A DNA stretch of 49,246 nt from an uncultured Ruminococcus sp. (GCA_947345935.1 CAMZZN010000016.1:1-49246); one strand, 5' to 3'; numbered from the stretch's first letter, positions 27,077 to 35,817 are shown. Numbers and translations are program-made. The notes: generated by a model from the letters alone, not told the origin.

Positions 27077-27108
27077 CAAAAAATCTGCCGGGGGTAAATC
27101 CGGCAGAT
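27077..27108 (-). terminator. intrinsic terminator of serA
   Basis: Minus strand: ATCTGCCGG / CCGGCAGAT, 9-bp perfect stem with an 8-base loop, followed by TTTTTTG. Confidence 0.92.
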
Positions 27109-27130
27109 CTTGACTTTATATTATACGTAA

Positions 27131-28291
27131 TTACTTTATGATTCTCACTCTGATAACACCGTCAACGGCATTGATCTTGCCCTCGACAGAAGCGGGAACT
27201 TCGCCTGTAACGTCGAGCATGGTGTAAGCGAAATCCTTCTTGCTGGCGTTTACCATGTTCTCAATGTTGATTCCCTCGTTGCCTACAGCAGAAGTGATAG
27301 AAGCGATAGTAGTAGGAACGTTCTTGTGGATAACACAGATCTTAGTGCCAACTGCGTTCATGGAAGCATTGGGAAGATTTACGCTGTTCTGGATATTTCC
27401 GTTCTCGATATAATCGATAAGTTCCTGAGCAGCCATAACTGCACAGTTGTCCTCGCTCTCAGGAGTAGAAGCTCCGAGGTGGGGGAGAACGATAATATTA
27501 TCAACGCCAAGAACAACATCGTCAGCGAAGTCTGTAACGTACTTTGCAACTTTTCCGGCAGCAATAGCGTCAACAACTGCCTGGCTGTTGATAAGCTCGC
27601 CTCTTGCAAGATTTATAATGCGTACTCCGTCTTTCATCATTGCGATCTGCTCAGCGTCGATAGTGTTCTTTGTCTGAGGAGTATAGGGCATATGAATAGT
27701 GATATAGTCGCTGTTCTTATAGATCTCGTTGATGTCGGAAACAACCTTTGTTGTAGGGTCAAGGTGAAGAGCAGCGCCGATAGAAAGGTAAGGGTCGTAA
27801 CCTATAACTTTCATTCCCAGAGCTTCGGCAGCGTTTGCGATCTGACCGCCGATAGCGCCAAGACCGATAATACCGAGAGTCTTTCCCTTGATTTCAGGAC
27901 CAGCGAATTTAGCTTTGCCGCCTTCAACTGTCTTGGGAGCGTCAGGTGTTCCCTTGAGGGAAGCAGCCCATGCGGCGGCTTCTGTAATTTTTCTGGAAGC
28001 AAGGAGAAGAGCACATATTGCAAGCTCCTTAACAGCGTTAGCGTTAGCGCCGGGGGTATTGAACACACAGATACCTTCCTGAGCGCAGCGGTCAACAGGA
28101 ATGTTGTTTACGCCTGCGCCTGCACGTGCGATAGCGATAAGATTATCGCCGAATGTCATATCGTGCATTTTTGCGCTTCTCACCATGATTGCATCAGGAT
28201 TGGCGCAGTCGTCTGCAACGCTGTATTTGCTCTTATCGAAAATATCGGTTCCGATCTCGGAAATTTTATTAAGTGTCTGAATCTTATACAT
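27131..28291 (-). CDS. serA: D-3-phosphoglycerate dehydrogenase
   Basis: First step of serine synthesis: oxidises 3-phosphoglycerate to 3-phosphohydroxypyruvate with NAD. It has 386 residues. The Rossmann motif is GLGAIGGQIANAAE (about 143-156); the catalytic Arg is in NLARGELI and the His in LPHLGAST. A C-terminal ACT domain (about 315-386) suggests feedback control by serine or another amino acid. It lacks the long intervening domain of the E. coli enzyme and is the short type. ATG at 28291 with GAGGTAATTAAA upstream. It shares an operon with serC and a small ORF. Confidence 0.94.
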   Translation of the reverse strand: MYKIQTLNKISEIGTDIFDKSKYSVADDCANPDAIMVRSAKMHDMTFGDNLIAIARAGAGVNNIPVDRCAQEGICVFNTPGANANAVKELAICALLLASRKITEAAAWAASLKGTPDAPKTVEGGKAKFAGPEIKGKTLGIIGLGAIGGQIANAAEALGMKVIGYDPYLSIGAALHLDPTTKVVSDINEIYKNSDYITIHMPYTPQTKNTIDAEQIAMMKDGVRIINLARGELINSQAVVDAIAAGKVAKYVTDFADDVVLGVDNIIVLPHLGASTPESEDNCAVMAAQELIDYIENGNIQNSVNLPNASMNAVGTKICVIHKNVPTTIASITSAVGNEGINIENMVNASKKDFAYTMLDVTGEVPASVEGKINAVDGVIRVRIIK

Positions 28292-28337
28292 TTTAATTAC
28301 CTCATTTCACATCTGATGCACATATTACCGTATGGCA

Positions 28338-28466
28338 TCAGGAAATAACACGTACTATAATAATACCTATAACAGCGAGAACACCGCATACGGCTGCAAT
28401 CTTCCCTCTGATCCTGTTTCTATTCTTTATGCGTTCTTTAGTTTCATTGCTTAACTGAAAACTCAT
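28338..28466 (-). CDS. 42-residue membrane protein between serC and serA
   Basis: Small open frame whose ATG (28464-28466) overlaps the serC stop (ATGA). GAGGAAG lies upstream inside serC, so it would be translationally coupled. The first half is basic and polar (about 1-24, ending RIRGK) and the second is one hydrophobic helix (about 25-40, VCGVLAVIGIIIV). It looks like a single-pass peptide with a positive inside end. No homology is recognised. The coupled start, sensible topology and position in the gap make it more than chance, but expression is unproven. Confidence 0.6.
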   Translation of the reverse strand: MSFQLSNETKERIKNRNRIRGKIAAVCGVLAVIGIIIVRVIS

Positions 28467-29545
28467 GAATTTTCTTCCTCGAACTTCTTCATGAATGCAA
28501 CAAGTTTCTCTACACCCTCGATAGGCATTGCATTGTAAATAGAAGCTCTCATGCCGCCGACAGTTCTGTGACCCTTGAGGTTTTCAAAGCCGGCTGCCTT
28601 TGATTCCTTAATAAACTTAGCGTCGAGTTCGTCATTGCCTGTAATGAAAGGAACGTTCATAAGAGATCTGTCTTTCTTTTCAACAGTACCCCTGAACATT
28701 TTGCTCTGGTCAAGGAAATCATAGAGAATAGCGGCTTTCTTTTCGTTGTGAGCCTTCATAGCTTCAAGACCGCCCATTTTCTTGATCCACTTGAATACTT
28801 TTCCGCAGATGTAGATGCCGTAGCAGGGAGGGGTATTGTAAAGAGAATCGTTGTCAGCCTGTGTTTTCCACTTAAGCATTGTAGGAGTGCCTGCAAGAAC
28901 ATCGTCACGGATAAGATCTTCACGTATGATAGCGATAACAACGCCGGCAGGACCCACATTCTTCTGAACGCCGCCGTAGATAACGCCGTACTTTGTTACG
29001 TCAACAGGCTCGGAGAGGAAACATGAGGAAACGTCGGCAACGAGATCCTTGCCCTTTGTGTCCGGGAGTTCCCAGTACTTTGTTCCGTAGATAGTGTTGT
29101 TCTCACAGATGTAAACATAATCTGCATCCTCGGGAATATCGAGGTCGGAACAATCGGGGATATATGAGAAGGTCTTATCGGCAGATGAAGCGACAGCAAC
29201 AGCCTCACCGTACATCTGAGCCTCCTGGTAAGCCTTCTTTGCCCACTGACCGGTAATGATGTAAGCTGCCTTCTTGTTTTTCATAAGATTCATGGGGACT
29301 GCTGCAAACTGCTGTGAAGCGCCGCCCTGAAGGAAAAGTACTTTGTAATTATCAGGGATATTCATAAGATCACGGAGATCCTGTTCTGCTTCTTTAATGA
29401 TATTGTCGTATACCTTTGAACGGTGAGACATCTCCATTACGGACATACCGCATCCCTTGTAGTCCATCATTTCGTCTGCTGCTTCCTGAAGAACTTCTTC
29501 GGGGAGAACGGCAGGACCTGCGCTGAAGTTATAAACTCTGCTCAT
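28463..29545 (-). CDS. serC: phosphoserine aminotransferase
   Basis: Second step of serine synthesis: PLP-dependent transfer of an amino group from glutamate to phosphohydroxypyruvate. The ATG at 29545 (MSRVYNFSAGPA) gives 360 residues and is preceded by GGAGGTTTTT; five codons upstream would cover that site. The PLP lysine is in GGVQKNVGPAG (about 196). The gene starts the operon serC, small ORF, serA, with a good promoter upstream. A separate phosphoserine phosphatase is not in the window. Confidence 0.95.
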   Translation of the reverse strand: MSRVYNFSAGPAVLPEEVLQEAADEMMDYKGCGMSVMEMSHRSKVYDNIIKEAEQDLRDLMNIPDNYKVLFLQGGASQQFAAVPMNLMKNKKAAYIITGQWAKKAYQEAQMYGEAVAVASSADKTFSYIPDCSDLDIPEDADYVYICENNTIYGTKYWELPDTKGKDLVADVSSCFLSEPVDVTKYGVIYGGVQKNVGPAGVVIAIIREDLIRDDVLAGTPTMLKWKTQADNDSLYNTPPCYGIYICGKVFKWIKKMGGLEAMKAHNEKKAAILYDFLDQSKMFRGTVEKKDRSLMNVPFITGNDELDAKFIKESKAAGFENLKGHRTVGGMRASIYNAMPIEGVEKLVAFMKKFEEENS

Positions 29546-29601
29546 TGTAAAAACCTCCACTTTAAGTATATAAATATGATAGAATGTGCCATATATCAGT
29601 A

Positions 29602-29630
29602 ATTATACTCCTTTAGGAAAAATAAGTCAA
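29602..29630 (-). promoter_or_regulatory. sigma-A promoter of serC
   Basis: Minus strand: TTGACT (29625-29630), 17-bp spacer, TATAAT (29602-29607). Confidence 0.8.
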
Positions 29631-29694
29631 TAAGGGGTATGCATATTCGTCAATATGCACTAAAATGTTGATTCTTTTTCGTTGGTTAATATCC

Positions 29695-29720
29695 TAAAAA
29701 AGACGCCCCGGAGGACGTCT
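29695..29720 (-). terminator. intrinsic terminator of the lipoprotein gene
   Basis: Minus strand: AGACGTCC / GGGGCGTCT with a short loop, followed by TTTTTAGG. Confidence 0.8.
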
Positions 29721-29725
29721 GTGCA

Positions 29726-30649
29726 TTAATATTTCTGTTTGTCGATTTGTGGTACGGAAACCGGTGTATCAGAAAATTCAGTTGTTCTGGAGTAATTTGT
29801 AAGATTTCCGTTTATATCGTAACCCTCAAACAGAAGCATGATTCCTGTACTGTTGTCGAAATACATCGTAAAGGTGTCTGTATTGAGCTTTTGTCCGTAG
29901 TTTTTTTCGGTAGTTCCCGTTATTACAGTGACCTCTCGATCCAGATATTCATCCGTCCCCTTTATCTCCCAAAGATTCTGGTCGGCAAGAAATCCGAAGA
30001 TCATTTCCTGCGGAAAGAGACTGAATGTCGAAGCGTAGTGCAGATTAGTCGGATTCATTCTATAGTTGTAGGATTTGATGCCGTTTTCGTCAGTAGTGAT
30101 TCTTTGCTTATCGCTGGCAATAGTCTGATATTGTGCGCATTCCATGTTTTCTTCATAGTATGCTGAGCCGATGTGAGTATTATTTGTTTCGCTCATGTTA
30201 TCTATAGTTATTGTTTGACCGTCAGCGGAGTAGACTTCTTCGTCAAAGTCGTTTGATTTTGAGTGCTGATATGATTCTTTGTTAACCATATCCACGCAAT
30301 ATTCTATGGTAAGAAGATCATCACCAGCCATATTTGTTTCAATTACGCCGTTTGCATAGTTAAAGTAATCAACAGAATTCAGCGTTTTATGATAACAAGA
30401 CGGTTCATCAGTAATTGCAAGTGCACTGATTTTTCTTTCAGGAGCGATCTGTGCAGTTTCAGTTATGTCTTCAATCGTTGTTTCGGGCACATCATCATCT
30501 GGAACTATATCAACTAAAGCTGCGTTTTGCGAAGTATCGTTATTGCTGTTGGCATTGGAAACATTTTCTGTTCCGCAGCTGGATAAAGATGCTGCTGTTG
30601 ATAATACAACCGCACATAAAATTGAACGAAATAAAATATTTTTCATCAT
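29726..30649 (-). CDS. putative lipoprotein, LolA/RseB-like
   Basis: Exported protein of 307 residues with a lipobox LSSC and lipidated Cys at 25, then an Asp/Asn/Thr-rich spacer (to about 70). The C-terminal half contains DREVTVITGTTEK and FTMYFDNSTGIMLLFEGYD, the sort of strand pattern seen in LolA/RseB-fold outer proteins. Function is unknown. Start ATG 30649 with AAAGGAGATTT upstream. It follows a secreted protein gene on the same transcript; a terminator closes the pair. LolA-like similarity is by eye. Confidence 0.62.
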   Translation of the reverse strand: MMKNILFRSILCAVVLSTAASLSSCGTENVSNANSNNDTSQNAALVDIVPDDDVPETTIEDITETAQIAPERKISALAITDEPSCYHKTLNSVDYFNYANGVIETNMAGDDLLTIEYCVDMVNKESYQHSKSNDFDEEVYSADGQTITIDNMSETNNTHIGSAYYEENMECAQYQTIASDKQRITTDENGIKSYNYRMNPTNLHYASTFSLFPQEMIFGFLADQNLWEIKGTDEYLDREVTVITGTTEKNYGQKLNTDTFTMYFDNSTGIMLLFEGYDINGNLTNYSRTTEFSDTPVSVPQIDKQKY

Positions 30650-30661
30650 AAATCTCCTTTA

Positions 30662-30739
30662 TCAGTAAGTACATCTGAAATGAAATGTATCAGCTCCGGT
30701 ACCCACGCCGCTTCTGCCTGAATTAGTAACACAAGCATA
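30662..30739 (-). other. in-frame extension of the secreted protein gene beyond its TGA
   Basis: After the TGA stop at 30740-30742 the same frame stays open for 25 more codons, encoding a tail with VTNSG, GTGADTFHF and two Cys, and ends in TGA at 30662-30664 just ahead of the next gene's ribosome binding site. The tail looks like the last strands of the module before it. Confidence 0.6.
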
Positions 30740-31231
30740 TCATGGCTGCAAAGAACCTCCTGTTACACTTGGGCTTCCTTTATAATTTGAAATCGTTGTA
30801 TATCCGCTTGGAGCTGTGTTTTGATTTATGGTGAACGATGCAAAAGGAATATACATATTAGAATCCTTATAGATTTCATATAGAGCAGCAGGGTCGGTGA
30901 ATCTGCTGTCTGCAAGATAAACCTCGGCTGTCCAATGGACTCCGCCTTGAGTTGAGATGTTTCCATTCCAAACCCATTCGTATGATGCTTTTGTAGTCGA
31001 TTGTCTCAATCTCGAATCTCCATTGTTGCCAGTATTCAAATAAGTACCCCATTCACCGCTGTAATGAGTATATGTATGACTGTTATTAGAATAACCGGCT
31101 ACATTGGTATCGTTGTCGACATAAGCGTTTAATGATGCGGCGTTAGTGGATAATCCTATGGCAGAAGTCAGACAAAAACAAGTACCTATTAAACTTGACA
31201 TACGTTTTAAATGTTTTTTCATAGTTTTCAT
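30740..31231 (-). CDS. secreted protein, possibly interrupted by TGA
   Basis: Protein of 163 residues with a signal peptide (about 1-32, ending in STNAAS). The mature part is rich in Tyr, Thr, Ser and Asn and has a beta-sandwich look (YEWVWNGNIST, VHWTAEVYLADSRF, SGYTTISNYKG), with a pattern somewhat like golvesin-type surface modules. No catalytic motif is seen. The ATG at 31231 has AAGGAAGGGGGG upstream and a good promoter. The TGA at 30740 is followed in frame by a convincing protein tail, so this is either a recent pseudogene or a recoded stop. The next gene is a lipoprotein on the same transcript. Confidence 0.65.
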   Translation of the reverse strand: MKTMKKHLKRMSSLIGTCFCLTSAIGLSTNAASLNAYVDNDTNVAGYSNNSHTYTHYSGEWGTYLNTGNNGDSRLRQSTTKASYEWVWNGNISTQGGVHWTAEVYLADSRFTDPAALYEIYKDSNMYIPFASFTINQNTAPSGYTTISNYKGSPSVTGGSLQP

Positions 31232-31327
31232 TAAAGTTTCCCCCCTTCCTTATTTTTTAATGTATATACTATAGAAAGTACGAGTTTAATTTCCTATTCA
31301 TAATAAATATCGCACATCGATATATAC

Positions 31328-31356
31328 ATTATATACCGCTTTATAATAAAAGTCAA
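31328..31356 (-). promoter_or_regulatory. sigma-A promoter for the secreted protein/lipoprotein pair
   Basis: Minus strand: TTGACT (31351-31356), 17-bp spacer, TATAAT (31328-31333). Confidence 0.78.
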
Positions 31357-31470
31357 TACTCTTGCTGGAAAATATATCCATACGGAACAAAAATCTGCAT
31401 ACTATACAACACAGAAAAGATACTTTTGTTCATTTTAGGTTATAAAAAAATTAATTATTTATGCAGCTTG

Positions 31471-31499
31471 TTGACAAATATAAAACAGTGTGATATAAT
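31471..31499 (+). promoter_or_regulatory. perfect consensus promoter for the aldolase gene
   Basis: TTGACA (31471-31476), 17-bp spacer, TATAAT (31494-31499). Confidence 0.88.
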
Positions 31500-31578
31500 A
31501 GATGTAACATTTTAAAGCGTATCGCACTTTAAAGCAACGCAGTAAATTGCTGAATTAATTATATTCAAGGAGTTAGAT

Positions 31579-32553
31579 ATGAAAGAAGTTTCAAAATTAA
31601 TGGATTTCAGACCTGATATCAAGGTCGTAGACGCAACGCTTCGTGACGGAGGTCTTGTAAATGATTTCAGATTTTCCGATTCCTTTGTCAAGGATCTTTA
31701 CAATGCCAATCTTCGTTCCGGCGTTGATTATATGGAATTCGGCTACAGAGCCGACAAGGAAATGTTCGACGTCGATGCGTTTGGCCCATGCAAGTTCTGT
31801 GACGACGAGTACCTCTATTCCATTGTAGGCGAAAACAATACCGATCTTAAAATCGCTATCATGGCAGACGTTGGACGATGCAATTACAAGCAGGATATCC
31901 GTGACCGAAGCGAAAGTCCGGTCGATCTTATCCGTGTAGCTACGTATCTCCATCAGATACCCACGGCTGTTGATATGATTGAGGACGCAAAGAACAAGGG
32001 ATATGAAGTAAGCTGCAATATCATGGCGATATCAACTGCACGTGAGTCGGATATAAATGCCGCCCTTGATATTCTCGGAAAGTCTCCTGTTGACGTTTTC
32101 TATATAGTTGACAGCTTTGGTTCGCTTTATCCCGAACAGATCGCAAGAATGGCGGCTCTCTACGGCGAATTTGCGGCAAAGTACAATAAAAAGCTCGGAA
32201 TTCACGCTCATGATAATCAGCATCTTGCCTTTGCCAATACTATTGAGGCGGTAGGCGACGGTGTGGACTGGCTGGACGCCACATATTCAGCAATGGGAAG
32301 AGGCGCCGGAAACTGTGCTATGGAATTGCTCCTCGGCTTCCTTAAAAATCCTAAATATAATATTTACCCCGTTCTTCAGTTTATAGAAAAGCATATGAAC
32401 AAGCTTAAGGACGGCGGAGCCGTATGGGGATATGATCTTCAGTACCTTATGACCGGTCTCCTCAATCAGCATCCGAGAACGGCTATCCAGTTCACCAAAG
32501 AAGGAAGAAACGACTACTCTGAATTCTATAAAGAGATCATTTCACAGGAATAA
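31579..32553 (+). CDS. HMGL-like aldolase (DRE-TIM metallolyase)
   Basis: Cytoplasmic TIM-barrel enzyme of 324 residues in the family of HMG-CoA lyase and 4-hydroxy-2-oxovalerate aldolase (PF00682). The metal/catalytic start motif is DATLRDGG (about 18-25), followed by MEFGYR, and a metal-binding IHAHDNQHLAFANT near 210, then GRGAGN. The substrate is not clear; there is no acetaldehyde dehydrogenase or leuA-type regulatory domain. ATG at 31579 has AAGGAG upstream. It stands alone on a strong promoter, so it is probably made at a steady level. Confidence 0.85.
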   Translation: MKEVSKLMDFRPDIKVVDATLRDGGLVNDFRFSDSFVKDLYNANLRSGVDYMEFGYRADKEMFDVDAFGPCKFCDDEYLYSIVGENNTDLKIAIMADVGRCNYKQDIRDRSESPVDLIRVATYLHQIPTAVDMIEDAKNKGYEVSCNIMAISTARESDINAALDILGKSPVDVFYIVDSFGSLYPEQIARMAALYGEFAAKYNKKLGIHAHDNQHLAFANTIEAVGDGVDWLDATYSAMGRGAGNCAMELLLGFLKNPKYNIYPVLQFIEKHMNKLKDGGAVWGYDLQYLMTGLLNQHPRTAIQFTKEGRNDYSEFYKEIISQE

Positions 32554-32591
32554 CTAATTTATGATAGAAATATGAAATATCAGAAAAAGAC

Positions 32592-32621
32592 TTGATTTTC
32601 TCTGGCGTATAGTGTTATAAT
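32592..32621 (+). promoter_or_regulatory. sigma-A promoter for the RING/zinc-ribbon gene
   Basis: TTGATT (32592-32597), 18-bp spacer, TATAAT (32616-32621). Confidence 0.6.
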
Positions 32622-32655
32622 ATATTTATAACAGGAATAAGTCAGGAGGATAAAT

Positions 32656-33675
32656 ATGGATTATATCGGCGAAAAGTGCCCGGTATGCAGTAAGGAATTT
32701 ACCGGTGACGATGATATCGTGGTATGCCCGGAATGCGGTGCGCCTCATCACAGAGAATGTTATAAAATCGAAAACAGGTGCGCTTATACCGATCGGCACA
32801 AGAGCGGTTATAAGTGGCAGCGTACTCCGGCAGGGGAATCGGACGGTGTTTCCGGCGAACAGGCAGTTATCTGTCCTGTATGTCATTCACGGAATTCAGC
32901 TTCGGTAAATTTCTGCGGTAAATGCGGCAGCAGGCTGCATCCGGCAGATTCGGAGACAGGATACGGAAGCTTCCAGGGACAGAGAACGTATCGGGGACAG
33001 CAAGGAACGTATCGCAGCAGCGATGGACGTGCCGACATGGAGACTGTGTTCTCATATCTGGGATTCGATCCCAATGAGGATATGGGCGAAGGCTCTACAC
33101 TCAAAGATGTTTCCAGCTTTGTAGGCAGCAATACGCTTTATTATATCCCGATTTTCAAGAGAATGAAGGATTTTGGCACAAAGATATCATTCAATCTCAG
33201 CTGCCTTATTTTTCCGCATCTTTATTTCGCCAACAGAAGAATGTGGCTCTGGGCGATACTTGCAACAGTTATAAGCATTATATGCAGCCTTCCGACGATG
33301 ATAGTTACTGTTGCGGAAATGATAAGCAACGGCGTAATTGATATGGCAGGAACAGAAGCTATAGTAAGCTTTGTCAGCAGTCACAAAAATGATTTGGCGT
33401 ACCTTGGGCAGATATTGAGTATGGCGTCGTGGGCAGTGAATATGATCTGCTGCATTTTCGGAAACTGGTTGTATTACCGGTATTCTCTCAGATCTCTGAA
33501 AAAACTGAAAGAACGTGGAATAGATGGAACGACTAATCCGGTCGGCGTTATATCGGCAGGCGGTGTCAAGCCTATAAATATGATTATTGTAATGATTTTG
33601 ATGGGCGTTATCGGCAGTGCGGTCATGGCAGGATTTATCTCTTATCCGCAGCTTCTTAATGTTTTTATAATATAA
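32656..33675 (+). CDS. RING-like and zinc-ribbon membrane protein
   Basis: Protein of 339 residues. The N-terminus has a RING-like Cys/His cluster (CPVCSKEF, CPECGAPHHREC, about 9-35, like prokaryotic RING family 1). A second zinc ribbon follows (CPVCHSRN...CGKCGSRL, about 75-97). The C-terminal half has hydrophobic helices at about 192-225, 255-275 and 300-325. Similar designs are seen in uncharacterised clostridial proteins with a DUF2628-like membrane part. AGGAGG precedes the ATG at 32656, and a terminator follows. Function unknown. Confidence 0.75.
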   Translation: MDYIGEKCPVCSKEFTGDDDIVVCPECGAPHHRECYKIENRCAYTDRHKSGYKWQRTPAGESDGVSGEQAVICPVCHSRNSASVNFCGKCGSRLHPADSETGYGSFQGQRTYRGQQGTYRSSDGRADMETVFSYLGFDPNEDMGEGSTLKDVSSFVGSNTLYYIPIFKRMKDFGTKISFNLSCLIFPHLYFANRRMWLWAILATVISIICSLPTMIVTVAEMISNGVIDMAGTEAIVSFVSSHKNDLAYLGQILSMASWAVNMICCIFGNWLYYRYSLRSLKKLKERGIDGTTNPVGVISAGGVKPINMIIVMILMGVIGSAVMAGFISYPQLLNVFII

Positions 33676-33680
33676 CATAA

Positions 33681-33717
33681 AAGGCTTCTGTACAAAAAAG
33701 TGCGGAAGCTTTTATTA
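33681..33717 (+). terminator. intrinsic terminator of the RING/zinc-ribbon gene
   Basis: Stem AAGGCTTCTGTAC / GTGCGGAAGCTTT, 13 bp including three G-U pairs, with the run TTTTATTATT after it. Confidence 0.75.
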
Positions 33718-33740
33718 TTGCCGAAATTTATCTCAGACTA

Positions 33741-33769
33741 TTGACATTTTATGCGGAAGATGGTAAAAT
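33741..33769 (+). promoter_or_regulatory. sigma-A promoter of the GH5 gene
   Basis: TTGACA (33741-33746), 17-bp spacer, TAAAAT (33764-33769). The leader of about 80 bases carries two nested hairpins. Confidence 0.78.
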
Positions 33770-33858
33770 TGTAATAAGAAGTACGCTGAACAGTGATACA
33801 GGGCGGTGCAGCGCTGTCTTCAGCGAGACGCCGCCTTCAAGAAAGAGAGGGAAATATC

Positions 33859-35649
33859 ATGAAAAATTTACTGAGAGCCGCAGCAGCGGTATCGGCTTCT
33901 GCTATGATGCTGACTTTTGCAGCACCGGCTGCTGTCACGGAAAAAGCCGAAACAAAGCTCAATGTCAGTGCTGCCGCCGTCGATGACGGCAATGATGACT
34001 GGCTTCATGCAAAAGGTAGTCGTCTTTATGACAAGAACGGCAACGAAGTCTGGCTCACCGGTGCAAACTGGTTCGGTATGAACTGTTCTGAGAATGTGCC
34101 CCATGGTCTATATGCCGCCGACGTTGACAAGTTCCTGTCCAATGTTGCCGACAGGGGAATAAACGTTATCCGTTTTCCTATTTCTACCGAACTGATTGTT
34201 TCGTGGATGGACGGAACTCCCAATCCGGTAAGTTCAGTTCAGGCATCCTATAGTCCTCCGACTGATATCGTCGGCGAGGACGGCAGCATTACTCCTGCCG
34301 GAGCATACGGAAATATTAACCGTGAGCTTGCTGAAGCCGACGGAAAAACGCTGAAAAACAGCGAGGATATATTTGACGTTATTCTTGCAAAGTGCAAGCA
34401 GTACGGAATAAAGGCGTTTATCGACATTCACAGCCCTGATGCCAACAACTCAGGTCATGACTATGAGCTTTGGTACGGAAAGGCTGGCGTTACCACGCAG
34501 GTATGGATAGACAGCCTTGTATGGATGGCTGAAAAATACAAGAACGACGATACTCTCCTCGGCTTCGACCTCAAGAATGAGCCGCACGGCAAAAGAGGCT
34601 ATTCTGCGGATGTTCCTGAAAAGCTGGCAAAATGGGACGGCTCCACTGACGAGAATAACTGGGCATATGCTGCAACGACCTGTGCAAATGCTATTCTTGA
34701 AGTAAATCCAAATGCCCTGATCTTCATCGAAGGAGTCGAACAGTATCCCAAGACTGACAAGGGTTATACCTATGACACGCCTGATATCTGGGAAGCTCCT
34801 GCGGACGTATCTCCCTGGTACGGCGCATGGTGGGGCGGAAATCTCAGAGGAGTAAAAGATTATCCTATAGTTCCCGACAGCGGTACAAGTCAGATCGTTT
34901 ATTCACCTCATGACTACGGTCCGTCCGTGTACGCACAGACGTGGTTTAACAAGGATTTTACCGAGCAGACTCTTCTTGACGACTACTGGTATGACACATG
35001 GGCTTATATCGGCGATCAGGAGATAGCTCCGCTTCTTATTGGCGAATGGGGCGGTCATATGGACGGAACGGATAACCAGAAGTGGATGGAAATTCTCCGT
35101 GATTATATGCTCAAGAACCATATCAACCACACCTTCTGGTGCCTGAACCCTAATTCCGGCGATACTGCCGGTCTGCTGGGGTATGACTTCTATGAGTGGG
35201 ATGAAGTAAAGTACGGAATGTTTGAGAAAGTTCTCTGGCAGACGCAGGAAACAGGAAAGTATATCGGTCTTGACCACCAGAAACCTCTGGGAGTTAACGG
35301 CACGGGAATATCTCTTAATGAGTATTACTCGACGTATTCTGAAACGGAGGGAAGCAATATTGACGGCGGTACAAAGTCGCAGGGAAATGTTGATCCTCCT
35401 GAGTCATCCACACCGGGCGACGCTGACTGCGACGGCGAGGTACTTCTTAACGATGCTGTGCTTATTATGCAGGCTGTCGGAAATCCTGACGCATACGGAG
35501 TCGGCGGCAGCGAAAAGAGCGCTATAACAAAGCAGGGGATGGAAAACGGCGATGTTTACGACCCGGGAACAGGGCTTACCAATATGGATGCGCTTGCTAT
35601 TCAGAAATATCTCCTGCATCTTATTGATAAACTTCCTGAATTATCATAA
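33859..35649 (+). CDS. secreted GH5 endoglucanase-like enzyme with dockerin
   Basis: Cellulosomal plant-wall hydrolase, 596 residues. The ATG at 33859 follows GAGAGGGAAATATC and begins the signal peptide (about 1-38). The GH5 domain (about 48-495) has GANWFGMN, NVIRFPIS, the acid/base Glu in LKNEPHG (about 232) and the nucleophile Glu in LLIGEWGG (about 397). A short Ser/Pro-containing linker leads to a dockerin (about 522-592) with a first loop DADCDGEVLLND and a second loop GDVYDPGTGLTNMD, followed by ALAIQKYLL. This dockerin closely resembles those of R. flavefaciens. Cellulose or a related beta-glucan is the likely substrate. Confidence 0.93.
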   Translation: MKNLLRAAAAVSASAMMLTFAAPAAVTEKAETKLNVSAAAVDDGNDDWLHAKGSRLYDKNGNEVWLTGANWFGMNCSENVPHGLYAADVDKFLSNVADRGINVIRFPISTELIVSWMDGTPNPVSSVQASYSPPTDIVGEDGSITPAGAYGNINRELAEADGKTLKNSEDIFDVILAKCKQYGIKAFIDIHSPDANNSGHDYELWYGKAGVTTQVWIDSLVWMAEKYKNDDTLLGFDLKNEPHGKRGYSADVPEKLAKWDGSTDENNWAYAATTCANAILEVNPNALIFIEGVEQYPKTDKGYTYDTPDIWEAPADVSPWYGAWWGGNLRGVKDYPIVPDSGTSQIVYSPHDYGPSVYAQTWFNKDFTEQTLLDDYWYDTWAYIGDQEIAPLLIGEWGGHMDGTDNQKWMEILRDYMLKNHINHTFWCLNPNSGDTAGLLGYDFYEWDEVKYGMFEKVLWQTQETGKYIGLDHQKPLGVNGTGISLNEYYSTYSETEGSNIDGGTKSQGNVDPPESSTPGDADCDGEVLLNDAVLIMQAVGNPDAYGVGGSEKSAITKQGMENGDVYDPGTGLTNMDALAIQKYLLHLIDKLPELS

Positions 35650-35675
35650 AACTGATATAAAACAGTTCAGATTAT

Positions 35676-35713
35676 GGCTGCTGTACCAAATTAAGGTATG
35701 GCAGCCTTGATTA
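35676..35713 (+). terminator. weak terminator-like hairpin after the GH5 gene
   Basis: 12-bp stem GGCTGCTGTACC / GGTATGGCAGCC (two G-U pairs) with a 7-base loop, followed by TTGATTATTTG, a poor T-run. Confidence 0.55.
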
Positions 35714-35788
35714 TTTGTGCATACTTAACAATGCTGTGGAGTTGTTTTTGTGATATCGAATAAAAATAAAATAATATTAAATAATCGG

Positions 35789-35817
35789 TTCACTTTTTTA
35801 TAATTTTATGTTATAAT
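35789..35817 (+). promoter_or_regulatory. probable promoter for the HAD-ior operon
   Basis: TATAAT (35812-35817) with a weak -35 TTCACT (35789-35794) at 17 bp. Confidence 0.45.

Larger units (their letters stand above)
31232..31578. other. divergent intergenic region
   Basis: 347 AT-rich bases between divergent genes, holding a promoter for each (31328-31356 minus, 31471-31499 plus) and long runs of A and T. No gene, riboswitch or long repeat was recognised. Confidence 0.6.

Noticed and set aside
27326..28348. Open frame of 340 codons on the plus strand
   Set aside because: It is opposite serA, with no ribosome binding site; composition is unusual and no domain is seen.
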